DNA from: Deferribacterales bacterium UBA4806 | Lineage (GTDB): Bacteria; Chrysiogenota; Deferribacteres; Deferribacterales; UBA228 | NCBI GenBank assembly: GCA_002402635.1 | Contig: DHGE01000140.1 | Coordinates: 3,282-23,210, forward strand | Reading direction: 5' to 3' | DNA length: 19,929 bases | Shown: positions 1-8,965 of the stretch, one piece after another | Numbering within the stretch: position 1 is the first letter of the stretch | Layout: each line of letters begins with the position of its first letter | Notes under the pieces: generated by a model | What the model was told of the DNA's origin: nothing | Databases searched by the model: none | The model's input: only the letters and a program-made list of their open reading frames with translations | Made by a program: the position numbers and the translations under genes

Positions 1-689
1 TCAAATTTATCATGCTCATTAACTTCAAAATAAATCTGTTCAGTTAAAGGTGGAATAATATTGCTATCTTTTACTTTAATAAATTCATACTCTTTCATAT
101 ATTTTTTAGCCACCGAAAGAATTGGGGCCGGCATAGTTGCCGAAAACAATAGAGTTCTTTTATTAGAATTTGTTTTTTTTAATATTTCCTTTATTTCATC
201 GATAAATCCCATATTAAGCATTTCATCGGCTTCATCAACAATCAAATAACTGATTTTTTCTAAGTTTAAAGTTTTTCTTCCTAAATGATCTATAACTCTT
301 CCTGGGGTACCCACAATAATATCTACGCCGTCTCTCAAACGCTTTAATTGCAACTCTATTGATTGGCCACCATAAATTGGCGTAATTCTAATGTTTTTCC
401 TGCCTTTGAAAGAATTTAATTCTTCAGCAATTTGCAATGTCAATTCTCTTGTAGGTGTCAAAACTATTGCTTGAATATAATCCTTCTCTTCATCCAGCAT
501 ATCAATCAATGGAAGACCAAATGCAGCTGTTTTACCAGTTCCAGTTTGAGCCTGTCCAACAATATCAACGTCTTTATTCAACAATATTGGTATTACTTTT
601 TCTTGAATTGGAGTAGGTTCTTCAAACCCTTTTCTGTTCAGAGCTTCCAATATGTTTTTTGATAACCCTAATTGTTCAAATGTGTTCAT
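1..689 (-). CDS. deaD: DEAD-box ATP-dependent RNA helicase, N-terminal 229 residues (cut by window start)
   Basis: The first RecA-like domain of a DEAD-box RNA helicase, which unwinds structured RNA using ATP (ribosome assembly, RNA turnover, cold adaptation in this family). Visible motifs in order are the Q motif (F3 to Q29), motif I AQTGTGKT at residues 47-54, PTREL from 79, GG at 107-108, TPGR at 128-131, DEAD at 152-155 and SAT at 183-185. The protein opens MNTFEQLGLS, as in DeaD/CshA-type proteins. The frame is open to base 1, so the second RecA domain and any C-terminal RNA-binding domain lie outside the window. The start is the ATG at 687-689, preceded by a weak AGGG. About 340 bases separate it from the upstream operon, so it is probably transcribed independently. 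I am certain of the family; the choice between DeaD and CshA naming is a guess. Confidence 0.93.
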   Translation of the reverse strand, partial: MNTFEQLGLSKNILEALNRKGFEEPTPIQEKVIPILLNKDVDIVGQAQTGTGKTAAFGLPLIDMLDEEKDYIQAIVLTPTRELTLQIAEELNSFKGRKNIRITPIYGGQSIELQLKRLRDGVDIIVGTPGRVIDHLGRKTLNLEKISYLIVDEADEMLNMGFIDEIKEILKKTNSNKRTLLFSATMPAPILSVAKKYMKEYEFIKVKDSNIIPPLTEQIYFEVNEHDKF

Positions 690-813
690 AAAAATATTCC
701 CTATAATCTTTTTTAATTCATAAAACTAAGCATATTGTATATATGACGTTTTCTGAGTTTATCAATTTATCACTATTTACAAATATATCAATGATTTTTT
801 TATTTATAAATTT

Positions 814-842
814 ATTATATCCTAAATAAACTACAATATAAA
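814..842 (-). promoter_or_regulatory. Candidate sigma-A promoter for the helicase gene
   Basis: On the minus strand a TATAAT -10 box (814-819) sits 17 bases from TTTATA (837-842, 4 of 6 matches to the -35 consensus). Transcription from here would leave an untranslated leader of over 100 bases before the helicase ATG. Long leaders are known for some cold-responsive helicases. The gap 690-1026 is very AT-rich and shows no gene and no convincing terminator, so chance matches are likely and this remains a candidate. Confidence 0.35.
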
Positions 843-1026
843 AACAAGATAACATCAATATCAAATTAACATATTACAGTTCTATCACAAATATATTATT
901 TTATCTTACATTTAATTGTCATACAAAAAAACCACTTTTTAAGTATATATTTCTAATCTTTAAATATTAAATTAGATTGAAATCAATGAATGAACTCCTA
1001 TAAGTTAGTAAACATTATAAATTGAT

Positions 1027-1245
1027 TTATATTTCTAAAATTATTAATGGATCATCAATTTTTACTTCATCCCATTCTTTTAATAAAATCTTTTTTACAA
1101 TGCCATTAAATGGCGATTCTACTACAATTTCAGTTTTCATTACATTTAAAACTACAACTCCCTGTCCTTTTAAAATTTTATCTCCCAAATTAACTTCAAC
1201 TCGCGCAACCAATCCAGGCATTGTTGCTAAAACACTTTTTACCAT
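1027..1245 (-). CDS. Biotinyl/lipoyl-attachment carrier protein (AccB/BCCP C-terminal type)
   Basis: A 72-residue protein that is essentially one biotinyl domain. It has the paired hammerhead pattern: GLVARVEVNLGDKILKGQ, the attachment turn VMKT with the modified lysine at K37, then SPFNGIVKKILLKEWDEVK. The usual turn is AMKM; here it is VMKT. Such carriers shuttle carboxyl groups between a biotin carboxylase and a carboxyltransferase. A good Shine-Dalgarno (TGGAG) lies 6 bases before ATG 1245. It is the last gene of the long minus-strand operon, about 95 bases after the broken LamB/YcsF gene. No biotin carboxylase is seen in the window, and the carboxyltransferase-like neighbour is broken, so this carrier looks orphaned although its own frame is intact. 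The domain is clear; the partner is unknown. Confidence 0.85.
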   Translation of the reverse strand: MVKSVLATMPGLVARVEVNLGDKILKGQGVVVLNVMKTEIVVESPFNGIVKKILLKEWDEVKIDDPLIILEI

Positions 1246-1340
1246 TTTTTCTCCAGTATCATTCTTATAATATGATAATTGGCATTTTTACATAAATTAT
1301 AATTATTATAGACATTTTTTATAGTATTCTAATATAAAAA

Positions 1341-2083
1341 TTATAAAAAATTTTTTAACACAATAGCCCTCTTATTAAATTCCTCCTTTACTCTTTTTAC
1401 AATATCCACTGCATTTGGTGAATCACCATGGCAACACATCGTATCACAAATCATATTGATAAATCTCCCAGAAATTGTTTTAATTTTTTTTCTGTAGTAA
1501 CTAAAATTGCTTTTTCAACAACTTCTTGTGGTGATTTTGCTTTTTTTAATTTTTTCCAATACCCATTTTCCCTCGTCATTATAATCTAAATCAATAAAAA
1601 CTTTGGAGATCATTTTAAATCCATTGTTTATTCCCTTTTCCCATAGAATTGTTTCTCTTTCCATAAATATATAAAGATTTGAATCATAAGATTTAATTGC
1701 TTCTAAGAAGGCATCCGCATAAATTATTTCATCTTCTATCATTCTATATAAGATTCCATGAGGTTTTACATGTTGAAACCTCATACTCTGTGTTCTTAAA
1801 AAAGCTGCAAGTGCCCCAATTTGATATAAAACATCATTCTTTAATTCCTCCTTTGAAATATCTATGCGTCTTCTACCAAAGCCCTGTTTATCATGTAAAC
1901 CACATGTGCACCAACAGCAACATTATTCTCTTTAGCTAGTTTTACAGTTTTTTTCATTACCATTGGATCCCCTGCATGAAATCCACAGGCTATATTAGCT
2001 GAGGTAATATATTTCATGATTTCGGCATCATTCCCTAAAATGTATCTTCCAAAACTCTCACCCAGGTCTACATTTAAATCCAT
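1341..2083 (-). pseudogene. pxpA: LamB/YcsF family protein (5-oxoprolinase subunit A type), frameshifted
   Basis: PxpA-type proteins (about 250 residues) act with PxpB and PxpC in ATP-dependent opening of 5-oxoproline to glutamate. The start at 2083 gives MDLNVDLGESFG, then SANIACGFHAGDP, then breaks near 1900 inside the AHPG region. The frame resumes with QGFGRRRIDISKEELKNDV, runs through HVKPHGILYRM, and breaks again in an A7 run near 1540. After a third shift near 1470 the C-terminal signature ICDTMCCHGDSPNAVDIVK appears and ends at the stop 1341-1343. All pieces are collinear and close to full length, so the damage is small indels rather than large loss. Two breaks fall in or beside homopolymers, so sequencing error remains possible. 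The family is certain; true inactivity is likely but unproven. Confidence 0.85.
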
Positions 2084-2098
2084 TTAATCCTCCTTGGA

Positions 2099-2605
2099 TT
2101 AAAAATTTTCTAGAAAGGATAACTTGAATTTTTTCCATTCTTCAAGTGCTCTTTCCCGTGATAAACTTACAAATTTTATGGAATCTCTTCCAGGAGTTCC
2201 TTGCCCTAATTTCCATAACTCTGATTTTATTATAGTAAAAGCACAGATATTACCACCAAGAGTTGGCCCATCAACAGCAAGTAAAACAGGAGTATTGCCA
2301 CAGATGTTTAACGCACCAGGCATTCCATAAGCATGATCTATAATATTGGAAGGATGTGTCCCACCTTCCCCTCCATCTTTTCTTGCAAAAAAATTGTTAA
2401 TGTGAATTTTTTCTAATCTATATGCTGACCTATTAGAACTAAGTTGAATTTTAAAACTGTTATCAAACAAATAGTTCATTCCTTCAAGTGTAATATAGTC
2501 AGGGCATGTATTAGGGCCACACATTACTTTGATTTCCCATTCATTGCTATAGGCAGGAATATAGTTTATATTTATTTTCTTCCCGATTAAGTTTTTGACG
2601 TTTTG
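2099..2605 (-). pseudogene. C-terminal part of a urea carboxylase/5-oxoprolinase subunit C-like (AHS2/KipA) protein
   Basis: Only the C-terminal portion of an allophanate-hydrolase-subunit-2/KipA-type domain remains. The readable frame covers MCGPNTCPDYITLEGM, RSAYRLEKI, RKDGGEGGTHPSNIIDHAYG, VLLAVDGPTLGGNICAFTI and ELWKLGQGTPGRD. The GEGGTHPSN and GPTLGG stretches look closer to the urea-carboxylase branch than to classic PxpC. Coding similarity continues upstream of ATG 2524 (SNEWEIKVM) to about 2605, where it abuts a permease fragment. The N-terminal half, with its expected GGID and GxxxGR motifs, is missing. It lies 15 bases before the broken pxpA-like gene and near a biotinyl carrier, consistent with the remnants of a biotin-linked lactam or urea module. 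Transferase activity is not expected. Confidence 0.78.
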
Positions 2606-2992
2606 TGAAATTTGTGGAAAAAAAATTATGCATAATTATACCAGCCGCAATCATTTCTGATGGAACATATGTAACCCATGTAGTCCAGTATGACCATCCA
2701 ATAATGCAAGCGTTTGAGAAAGCAGGTCATTGGTATAAGATATAAATGAACCAGATTTGGGAATTGCCACAGCAAGTTCACCTAAACATATCATCACCAT
2801 ATAAACAATTGCGCCGCCTAGAATATAAGCAAAAACTGCAGCAGGTTTGGCTTTATCTATAATATATCCACTTCCAAGGAAATAACTGCTACCAATGATC
2901 CCGCCTAAAGCTATAAGTTGGACGTGTCTACTCTTTAAACTTCTTAAAAGGCCCTCTTCTTGTTTTCCATTAGAACGGGACTGGTCGTTCAT
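2606..2992 (-). pseudogene. APC-family amino acid permease, N-terminal fragment
   Basis: This is the first part of an amino-acid/polyamine/organocation permease: LKSRHVQLIALGGIIGSSYFLGSG (a consensus transmembrane 1 of GabP/lysine-permease-like carriers), a second membrane segment VFAYILGGAIVYMVMICLGELAVAIP, and GSFISY. The frame breaks near 2697 and continues one base over as GWSYWTTWVTYVPSEMIAAGII up to about 2610. After that the remaining eight or so helices are absent and carboxyltransferase-like sequence follows. A strong AAAGGAGG at about 3039-3046 precedes an ATG at 3022 whose frame closes after 17 codons. This may be the original start, with another indel before 2992. Intact relatives are about 450-480 residues, so this is non-functional. 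Confidence 0.8.
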
Positions 2993-3059
2993 TTAACAAG
3001 ATAGTGTTGTTGCTTGCCACCATGTTAATTTTTATAAAAGCCTCCTTTATAGCCCTTTA

Positions 3060-4562
3060 CTAGTTATCTCCATATATTGTATAATGCCAGCCTTTTCTCC
3101 TTTCACCTGTCAGATCAACATATATATGCTTTATCTCTGTATATTCATCAAAACTATAAGCTGAAAGATCTTTACCAAATCCAGTTTGTTTAAAACCACC
3201 ATGAGGCATTTCTGATACCAATGGCAGGTGATCATTTATCCAGACTTCACCAAATCGCAAAGCATTTGCTACTTTAAATGCTTTATTAATATCTTTTGTC
3301 CATACAGAAGAACCAAGGCCGTAAATAACATCATTTGACTTCTCTATAACTTCTTCTATTTCAGAAAAGCTGTGAATAGTAACAACTGGTCCAAAAATCT
3401 CCTCTTTAACAATTTTCATATCCTCTTTAACTTCTCCAAATATTGTTGGCATATAAAAATAACCATTGTTAAATGGTTTATCAAGCTTAGGCCTGCGGCC
3501 ACCAGCTAGTAATTTAGCACCCTCATCAAGGCCATATTGAACATATTTTTCTACATTTTCTAACTGGCTTTTTGATACCAGTGGGCCTAAATCTGTACTT
3601 CTGCTTGTTGGATCACCAATTCTTATACTTTCAACTTCATTCAAAAACTGACTGATAAACTTATCATAGATATTTTCATGTAAGTACAATCTTGTGGCTG
3701 CTGTGCAGTCCTGTCCACCATTTACAAATGCTGCAGCAGTAGCACCTTTGACTGCAGCTTCCAAGTCGGCATCATCAAATACTATAAATGGAGCCTTACC
3801 TCCTAACTCGAGCTGAACTCTTTTTACGCTTTTAGAGGATTGTTCCATTATTCTCCTGCCAGTAATTGTATCCCCTGTAAAAACAACCATATCAACATCT
3901 TTATGAGTTGTTAGTGCTTTACCTACTGACTTACCAGGACCAGTTATAACATTTACCACACCAGCTGGAACGCCTGCCCTTTCAATAAGTTTTGCGAATT
4001 CTATTGTTGAAAGTGGTGTATAACTGGCAGGTTTTGCAACAACAGTGTTGCCTGCAGCTATTGCTGGAATTATTTTCCACACAGCCATCATCCACGGGTA
4101 ATTCCACGGTGTAATGGAAGCAACAACGCCGATTGGTTCCCTTCTGATAATGCTTGTGCCAAGGCCATTATATTCACAAGCGCTTTTGCCTTCCAGATTT
4201 CTACAAATACTTGCGAAAAATCTTATATTGTCTATTCCAAACTCAAAATCAGAATCCCTAGATAGTTTTATTGTTTTGCCCTGGTCAGCTGTTTCTAATG
4301 TAGCTAATCTGTCAGCTTCGGCAGCAATAAGCTCTGCAAGTCTCCACAATATTTTGCTTCTTTCAGCAGGAGGGAACTTTGGCCAAATACCTTTATCAAA
4401 GGCATCCCTTGCAGCTTTCACTGCCATATTCACATCATTAACAGTTGCAATAGGCACTTTTGCCAACACTTCTCCTGTTGCTGGATTAATATCTTCATAG
4501 GTCTTGCCATCACTGCTATCTACTTCTTTACTATTAATCCACATTTTTACATTTTTTGTCAT
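3060..4562 (-). CDS. NAD(P)-dependent aldehyde dehydrogenase, gamma-aminobutyraldehyde/betaine aldehyde type
   Basis: A full-length 500-residue ALDH. Visible catalytic elements are PWNYP with N154, VAKPAS with K177, ELGGKAP with E252, GQDCTAATR with the nucleophile C286, and EIFGP at 388-392. The C-terminal block around LVSEMPHGGFKQTGFGKD resembles E. coli PatD (YdcW), the gamma-aminobutyraldehyde dehydrogenase of putrescine breakdown. It would oxidise the semialdehyde made by the neighbouring aminotransferases to the acid with NAD reduction in the cytoplasm. The start is ATG 4562, with AGGAGG placed ideally upstream. The gene follows the symporter pseudogene by 18 bases and precedes permease debris, all in one orientation. 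The exact substrate (aminobutanal, aminopropanal, malonate or succinate semialdehyde) cannot be fixed from sequence alone. Confidence 0.92.
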   Translation of the reverse strand: MTKNVKMWINSKEVDSSDGKTYEDINPATGEVLAKVPIATVNDVNMAVKAARDAFDKGIWPKFPPAERSKILWRLAELIAAEADRLATLETADQGKTIKLSRDSDFEFGIDNIRFFASICRNLEGKSACEYNGLGTSIIRREPIGVVASITPWNYPWMMAVWKIIPAIAAGNTVVAKPASYTPLSTIEFAKLIERAGVPAGVVNVITGPGKSVGKALTTHKDVDMVVFTGDTITGRRIMEQSSKSVKRVQLELGGKAPFIVFDDADLEAAVKGATAAAFVNGGQDCTAATRLYLHENIYDKFISQFLNEVESIRIGDPTSRSTDLGPLVSKSQLENVEKYVQYGLDEGAKLLAGGRRPKLDKPFNNGYFYMPTIFGEVKEDMKIVKEEIFGPVVTIHSFSEIEEVIEKSNDVIYGLGSSVWTKDINKAFKVANALRFGEVWINDHLPLVSEMPHGGFKQTGFGKDLSAYSFDEYTEIKHIYVDLTGERRKGWHYTIYGDN

Positions 4563-4580
4563 TACAAACCTCCTAATTTA

Positions 4581-6162
4581 TTATTTAAAGGGGTTACCAA
4601 ACCAATTTTTTACTTCTAAAGGCTCCCCCATTGCATTCACTAATGGTTTAGGCGGATCAATTTTTTGTGTCATCAAAGAAACAACAACAAGTGTTACTAT
4701 AGAAATAATAAAAGCCCAGGTTGATGAAATATATACTGCATCCCATATTGCCCAATCCCAATATACTGTGAAACCTTCAACCACTCCAGTATTATTTTTT
4801 GAAGTTTCTTTTATAAAATATAAAATTAAACCTATCCATGAATAAAGACCTACTAAAAGAGATGCTAATGCTCCTGAGTGGTTGGCCTTTTTCCAGAAAA
4901 AAGCTGCAATGAATGCTGCCATAAGTCCTACCAGTAATATCGACCAAGAAACCACCATCAGTTTATAAACTGTCTGCATCATTAAAGCAAGAAACAATGC
5001 TATTATAATAACCATGGGAACCATAATTTTTTAGTCGTAAATAATATTGTTTCATCGGCTACATCTTTTTTTATAGTTCTAAGAATATTGTAACCAATTA
5101 GTGATGATGCAGCAAGTGCAGCAGCAGAACAAGTGCTCATGAGAACTGCCAAAATTGCAACAAAAAACAGTATTGAAAAGACAGGGCTCAGCATGTGTGC
5201 GCCAATAAATGGAATTATTGTTTCAGTATCAACAACTCTTAAATCTGGATAATGTACGTAATATGCAATGCCCAAAAGTGGACCAATAATTCCTATAATA
5301 AGATAAATTACTGAACTTGAATAAATTGCTTTAACAACAACTTTCTCATTCTTTGCTGCAAGAACTCTTTGCATTAAATCCTGGGCGCAGAGACTTCCCA
5401 CACCAATTGAGAGCCAAGCTGCTATATAGTAAGACCATCCAGATAGACCTGTATAGCCAAGAAATCCAGACTCTTTCACAGGTAAAAATGACCATGCAGC
5501 AGTTTTTGACCAGCTATCTGTCACTTTAGTAAAAATTTCAAAGCCTCCCATATAATTGATTGCAAGAAAAAATCCTGCTAATAGGACAACACAAAATATA
5601 ATGAACTGTAAAGCATTTGTCAGTGAGATAGCCCAGAGACCACCCCAGTATGTGTATAAGATCACAACAACACATGACCCATAAAGAATCATATCTATTG
5701 ATAAACCACTCACTACTTTCAATATGGAAGTAAAAGCGATTAGCTGTGAACCAATCCATCCTAATTCTATAAAAATCATAATAAAAGTACTTATTATACC
5801 AATGGCCTCTCCATGTCTACGGTAGAATACGTCACATACTGTATTATATTTAGTTCTGCTCATTATCCTTGAAAAAAACAATCCTGCCAGAATTAAACAA
5901 AGTGATCCAGAAAATGGATCAAAGATAACTCCATGTAAACCAAAAAGATACGCATTAGCAGCACCACCAAAAAGTGGTCCAGCACAATACCAGGTTGCAA
6001 CAATTCCTGTTACAAGTAGGGAAAATGATAGTTTTCTGCCTGATAAAACAAAATCTTCAGAACTTTTAATATTTCTACCCTATAAACAACAAAATGAGAA
6101 AATAAATTACAACTGCCAGGTAAGAGCCAAATTTTGTATGAATACTCTACAGTATTTCCCAT
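4581..6162 (-). pseudogene. Sodium:solute symporter (SSS family), frameshifted
   Basis: Collinear pieces of a sodium/solute symporter of about 525 residues. The N-terminal frame starts at ATG 6162, shifts once near 6130 to read YLAVVIYFLILLFIG, and reaches a TAG near 6075. The next frame continues at once with RNIKSSEDFVLSGRKLSFS, a typical SSS motif after the first helix, then WYCAGPLFGGAANAYLFG and further helices down to KKDVADETILFTTKK near 5030. There an A run appears one base short, and the C-terminal helices continue in another frame from about 5024 to the stop at 4581. Restoring three single-base changes would give a complete protein. It sits 6 bases after the APC permease and 18 bases before the dehydrogenase, so it was probably a second uptake route for the operon's substrate. 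Sequencing error in homopolymers is the alternative to true decay. Confidence 0.85.
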
Positions 6163-6168
6163 AATGTA

Positions 6169-7593
6169 TTACTCTATAATATTTTTTGCTTCTTTTATTA
6201 AATATTTATTTTTATTATATTTCGGTTTATTCAACAAATATTTTTGACGGAGCAAACCACACAAAATTAATAATATAGCTATTCCACTTGAAAGAAAAAA
6301 TTGTGAACGCATTACCGGAATAAAAGCCATAGAAACCAAGATAGCTATTAATATTGCTATTATTAATAGAGTTAAATACGGATAGCACCACATTTTAAGT
6401 TTTAATAGTTGTAATTTATCTTTTTCCATTTTTCTTCTGGTAAGGAGTTCTGAGAATGCTACAGTAAGGTATATAAAAAGTGCTGCCCCACCAGAAGCAT
6501 TCAAAAGAAAGAAAAATACTGCCTCTGGAGAAAAATAATTAATTAACAATCCTATATATCCAATTGCAGATGATATTAAAACTGCATAAATTGGAACCTT
6601 CTTATTATTAGTATAACAAAACACTAAAGGAGCACTCCCTTGTCTGGACAAAGCATAAAGCATTCTTGAAGAGCTATATATAGCGGAGTTCAAACATGAT
6701 AGCACAGCTGTAAGTATAACAAAATTCATGATTTCTGCAGCAGCAGGAACTTTTAAACGCATTAAAACTGCAACATATGGACTCTGGAGTATAGCACTAT
6801 CCTGCCATGGTAAAAGCATAACAACAACAGAAATTGAACCAACATAGAAAAACAAAATTCTAAAAGCTACGCTATTTGTGGCCCTGGCTACTGACTCTTT
6901 GGGGTTATTTGCTTCTCCTGCCGCTATTGTAGCAATTTCAACACCAAAAAATGAAAATATTATAATTACCACACCATTTAATATAGATAGGGCACCTTTT
7001 GGCATAAATCCACCATAGCCAAAAAGATTTCTCCCCACATCAGGCACATAATTCCCTGGCAAAAAACCAACAATTGCAACAACTCCCATAGCTATAAATA
7101 GAACAATTGCTGCCACTTTGATACATACAAACCAGAATTCAAATTCTCCATAGATGGAAACTGAAAATAGATTAGTTGTCATCATAATAGTTATCACAAC
7201 AAATGGAGTAATCCAGATAGGCAATTGAGGAAACCATGAGACTACAATGGCTCCTGCTGCTATAGCTTCAATAGCAATTACGATTACCCAGAAATACCAG
7301 TAAAGCCATCCTGTGGTAAAACCTGCCCATGAGCCAATCGCAGTGTTTGCATATTCTGAAAAGGACCCAGTTGTTGGATTAGCTATGGCCATTTCTCCAA
7401 GCATTCTCATAACAAGAACCACAATAATTCCAGCCAGCAAATATGATATAATTGCCGCCGGCCCCATTTCATGTATAACAGCACCACTACCTACAAACAG
7501 CCCAGCCCCTATAACACCACCAATGGCAATCATAGTCATCTGTCTCATAGGTAAAGCATGCTTCAGGCCAGTGTGCTTTTCAACCATCACCAA
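6169..7593 (-). CDS. APC-family amino acid permease (GabP/AnsP-like)
   Basis: A 474-residue inner-membrane permease with about twelve hydrophobic segments. The first helix carries MIAIGGVIGAGLFVGSG, the consensus substrate-binding unwound helix of the amino-acid transporter family. GEMAIANPTTGSFSEYA and FFGVEIATIAAGEANNPKESV follow, as in GABA, asparagine and lysine permeases. It would import an amino acid or omega-amino acid by proton or sodium symport. The start is the TTG at 7591-7593, with AGAGG six bases upstream. ATG 7585-7587 is 12 bases from that site and is the alternative. It lies 25 bases after the second aminotransferase and 6 bases before the broken symporter, so it is probably the only working importer of this operon. 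The position supports GABA, beta-alanine or a related substrate, but specificity is inferred. Confidence 0.9.
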   Translation of the reverse strand: MVMVEKHTGLKHALPMRQMTMIAIGGVIGAGLFVGSGAVIHEMGPAAIISYLLAGIIVVLVMRMLGEMAIANPTTGSFSEYANTAIGSWAGFTTGWLYWYFWVIVIAIEAIAAGAIVVSWFPQLPIWITPFVVITIMMTTNLFSVSIYGEFEFWFVCIKVAAIVLFIAMGVVAIVGFLPGNYVPDVGRNLFGYGGFMPKGALSILNGVVIIIFSFFGVEIATIAAGEANNPKESVARATNSVAFRILFFYVGSISVVVMLLPWQDSAILQSPYVAVLMRLKVPAAAEIMNFVILTAVLSCLNSAIYSSSRMLYALSRQGSAPLVFCYTNNKKVPIYAVLISSAIGYIGLLINYFSPEAVFFFLLNASGGAALFIYLTVAFSELLTRRKMEKDKLQLLKLKMWCYPYLTLLIIAILIAILVSMAFIPVMRSQFFLSSGIAILLILCGLLRQKYLLNKPKYNKNKYLIKEAKNIIE

Positions 7594-7618
7594 TGTTATC
7601 CTCTTATAGGATATTCAC

Positions 7619-8947
7619 CTAAACTAAAGTAGGAGCAATTTTATCAAAAACTTCCAAAAACTTATCAATGTCTTTATCACTATGAACAATAGAAACAGTC
7701 CAGTGTTCGTCAATACGAGGAGCCAACCATATTCCATTATTAACCATTCCAAACCAGAATTTTAAAAACTTCTCCTTATCATAATACTTTGTGCATGTTC
7801 TATAGTCATATATATCATGTTCTGACAAGAAAATCATACCACAGGCACCAATACTGTTTATAAATCCTTGGATATTATGTTTTTTCATTAAGTCATCAAG
7901 CCCCTTTGCAAGTTTTTCTTCTAATTTAAAAGCTTTTTCTAGATTCTCTTTTGTCATCAACTCTTTTAGAGAATGTAGCGCTATATTTATAGTAAAAGGA
8001 TTGCCTCCATAAGTCCCTCCATGAAGTACATCAATCTCCAATCGTTCAAGTATTTCTCTTTTACCACCAAAGGCAGCTAATGAAAAACCATTCCCAAGAC
8101 ATTTCGCTAATGTTACAAGGTCAGGTTTTATGTCAAAATATTCACAGGCTCCGCCATAGGCTAATTTAAAACCTGTCTTCACCTCATCAAAAATTAGTAC
8201 CACATTATGCTTTTCTGTAAGCTTTCTCACTTTTTTCAGATAATTATCTCTTGGTGGAATAAATGCACAATTCATCATTACTGGTTCAATAATAACAGCA
8301 GCTATTTCTCCTGTATGCTTTTCAAAAACATCCTTCATAGCATCTATATCATTATATTGCACAACTAGAATGTCATCTTTTATATAAAGTGGTATACCCT
8401 TGGATTGTGTTACAGTAGTGGGTGCCCAATCAGGGCCAATTTCCCCTAAATGAGGGAAAATGCTATGCAACATATAATCATGCATCCCATGATAGCAACC
8501 TTCAATTTTTACTATTTTATTCTTTCCTGTATAAGCTCTGACTAGTCTTATTGAATGCATCGTGGCTTCAGTCCCTGTATTTGTAAATCTAACTAAGTCA
8601 AGAGGGTATCGCTTTTTTAATTCCTCTGCACACATTGCAGTAAGATATGATGGTGCACAATAAAGAGTGCCTCTAACTAACTGTTCCTTTGCAGCCTCAA
8701 CTAACTTTGGGTGAGAATGCCCTGCCATTAATGCACCAAAGGCACAATTAAAATCAGTAAATTCATTGCCATCTACATCCCAAAAATGGCTACCCTCAGC
8801 ATGATCCCAATAAATTGGGTAAGGCTCATAAAATTGCAAGTTACTGGAAACTCCCAATGGAAGGTGCTCCTTTGCCTGTTCATAACACTTCCGTGATTGT
8901 GGTGTTCTTTTTACAAATTCCTGTTTCAAACTCTCAATTGTTGTCAA
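7619..8947 (-). CDS. Class III PLP aminotransferase, glutamate-1-semialdehyde mutase-like
   Basis: A 442-residue fold-type I PLP enzyme. Features include FNCAFGALMAGHSHP near residue 67, NTGTEATMHSIRLVRA at 123-138 (phosphate-binding region), EGCYHGMHDYM, DEVKTGF with D254 contacting the PLP nitrogen, and LAKCLGNGF with the Schiff-base lysine K282. HGGTYGGNPFT follows. The closest type is the HemL-like branch, but the operon has no other haem gene, so this is probably an omega- or beta-amino acid aminotransferase or aminomutase rather than true HemL. The start is a TTG (8945-8947) with AGAGG at 8955-8959; no ATG fits better. It is 18 bases after the GabT-like gene. Two different class III enzymes side by side suggest two amino groups on the substrate or two related substrates. 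Confidence 0.9.
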   Translation of the reverse strand: MTTIESLKQEFVKRTPQSRKCYEQAKEHLPLGVSSNLQFYEPYPIYWDHAEGSHFWDVDGNEFTDFNCAFGALMAGHSHPKLVEAAKEQLVRGTLYCAPSYLTAMCAEELKKRYPLDLVRFTNTGTEATMHSIRLVRAYTGKNKIVKIEGCYHGMHDYMLHSIFPHLGEIGPDWAPTTVTQSKGIPLYIKDDILVVQYNDIDAMKDVFEKHTGEIAAVIIEPVMMNCAFIPPRDNYLKKVRKLTEKHNVVLIFDEVKTGFKLAYGGACEYFDIKPDLVTLAKCLGNGFSLAAFGGKREILERLEIDVLHGGTYGGNPFTINIALHSLKELMTKENLEKAFKLEEKLAKGLDDLMKKHNIQGFINSIGACGMIFLSEHDIYDYRTCTKYYDKEKFLKFWFGMVNNGIWLAPRIDEHWTVSIVHSDKDIDKFLEVFDKIAPTLV

Positions 8948-8965
8948 GTATGTACCTCTACAAAT

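Noticed and set aside
4114..4500. A 128-codon plus-strand open frame opposite the aldehyde dehydrogenase
   Set aside because: It is antisense to a strongly conserved dehydrogenase, has no family features and reflects the codon pattern of the opposite strand.
7619..8947. Calling the second aminotransferase HemL
   Set aside because: There are no other haem genes nearby, and the operon is catabolic with permeases and a semialdehyde dehydrogenase, so the specific name is not supported.
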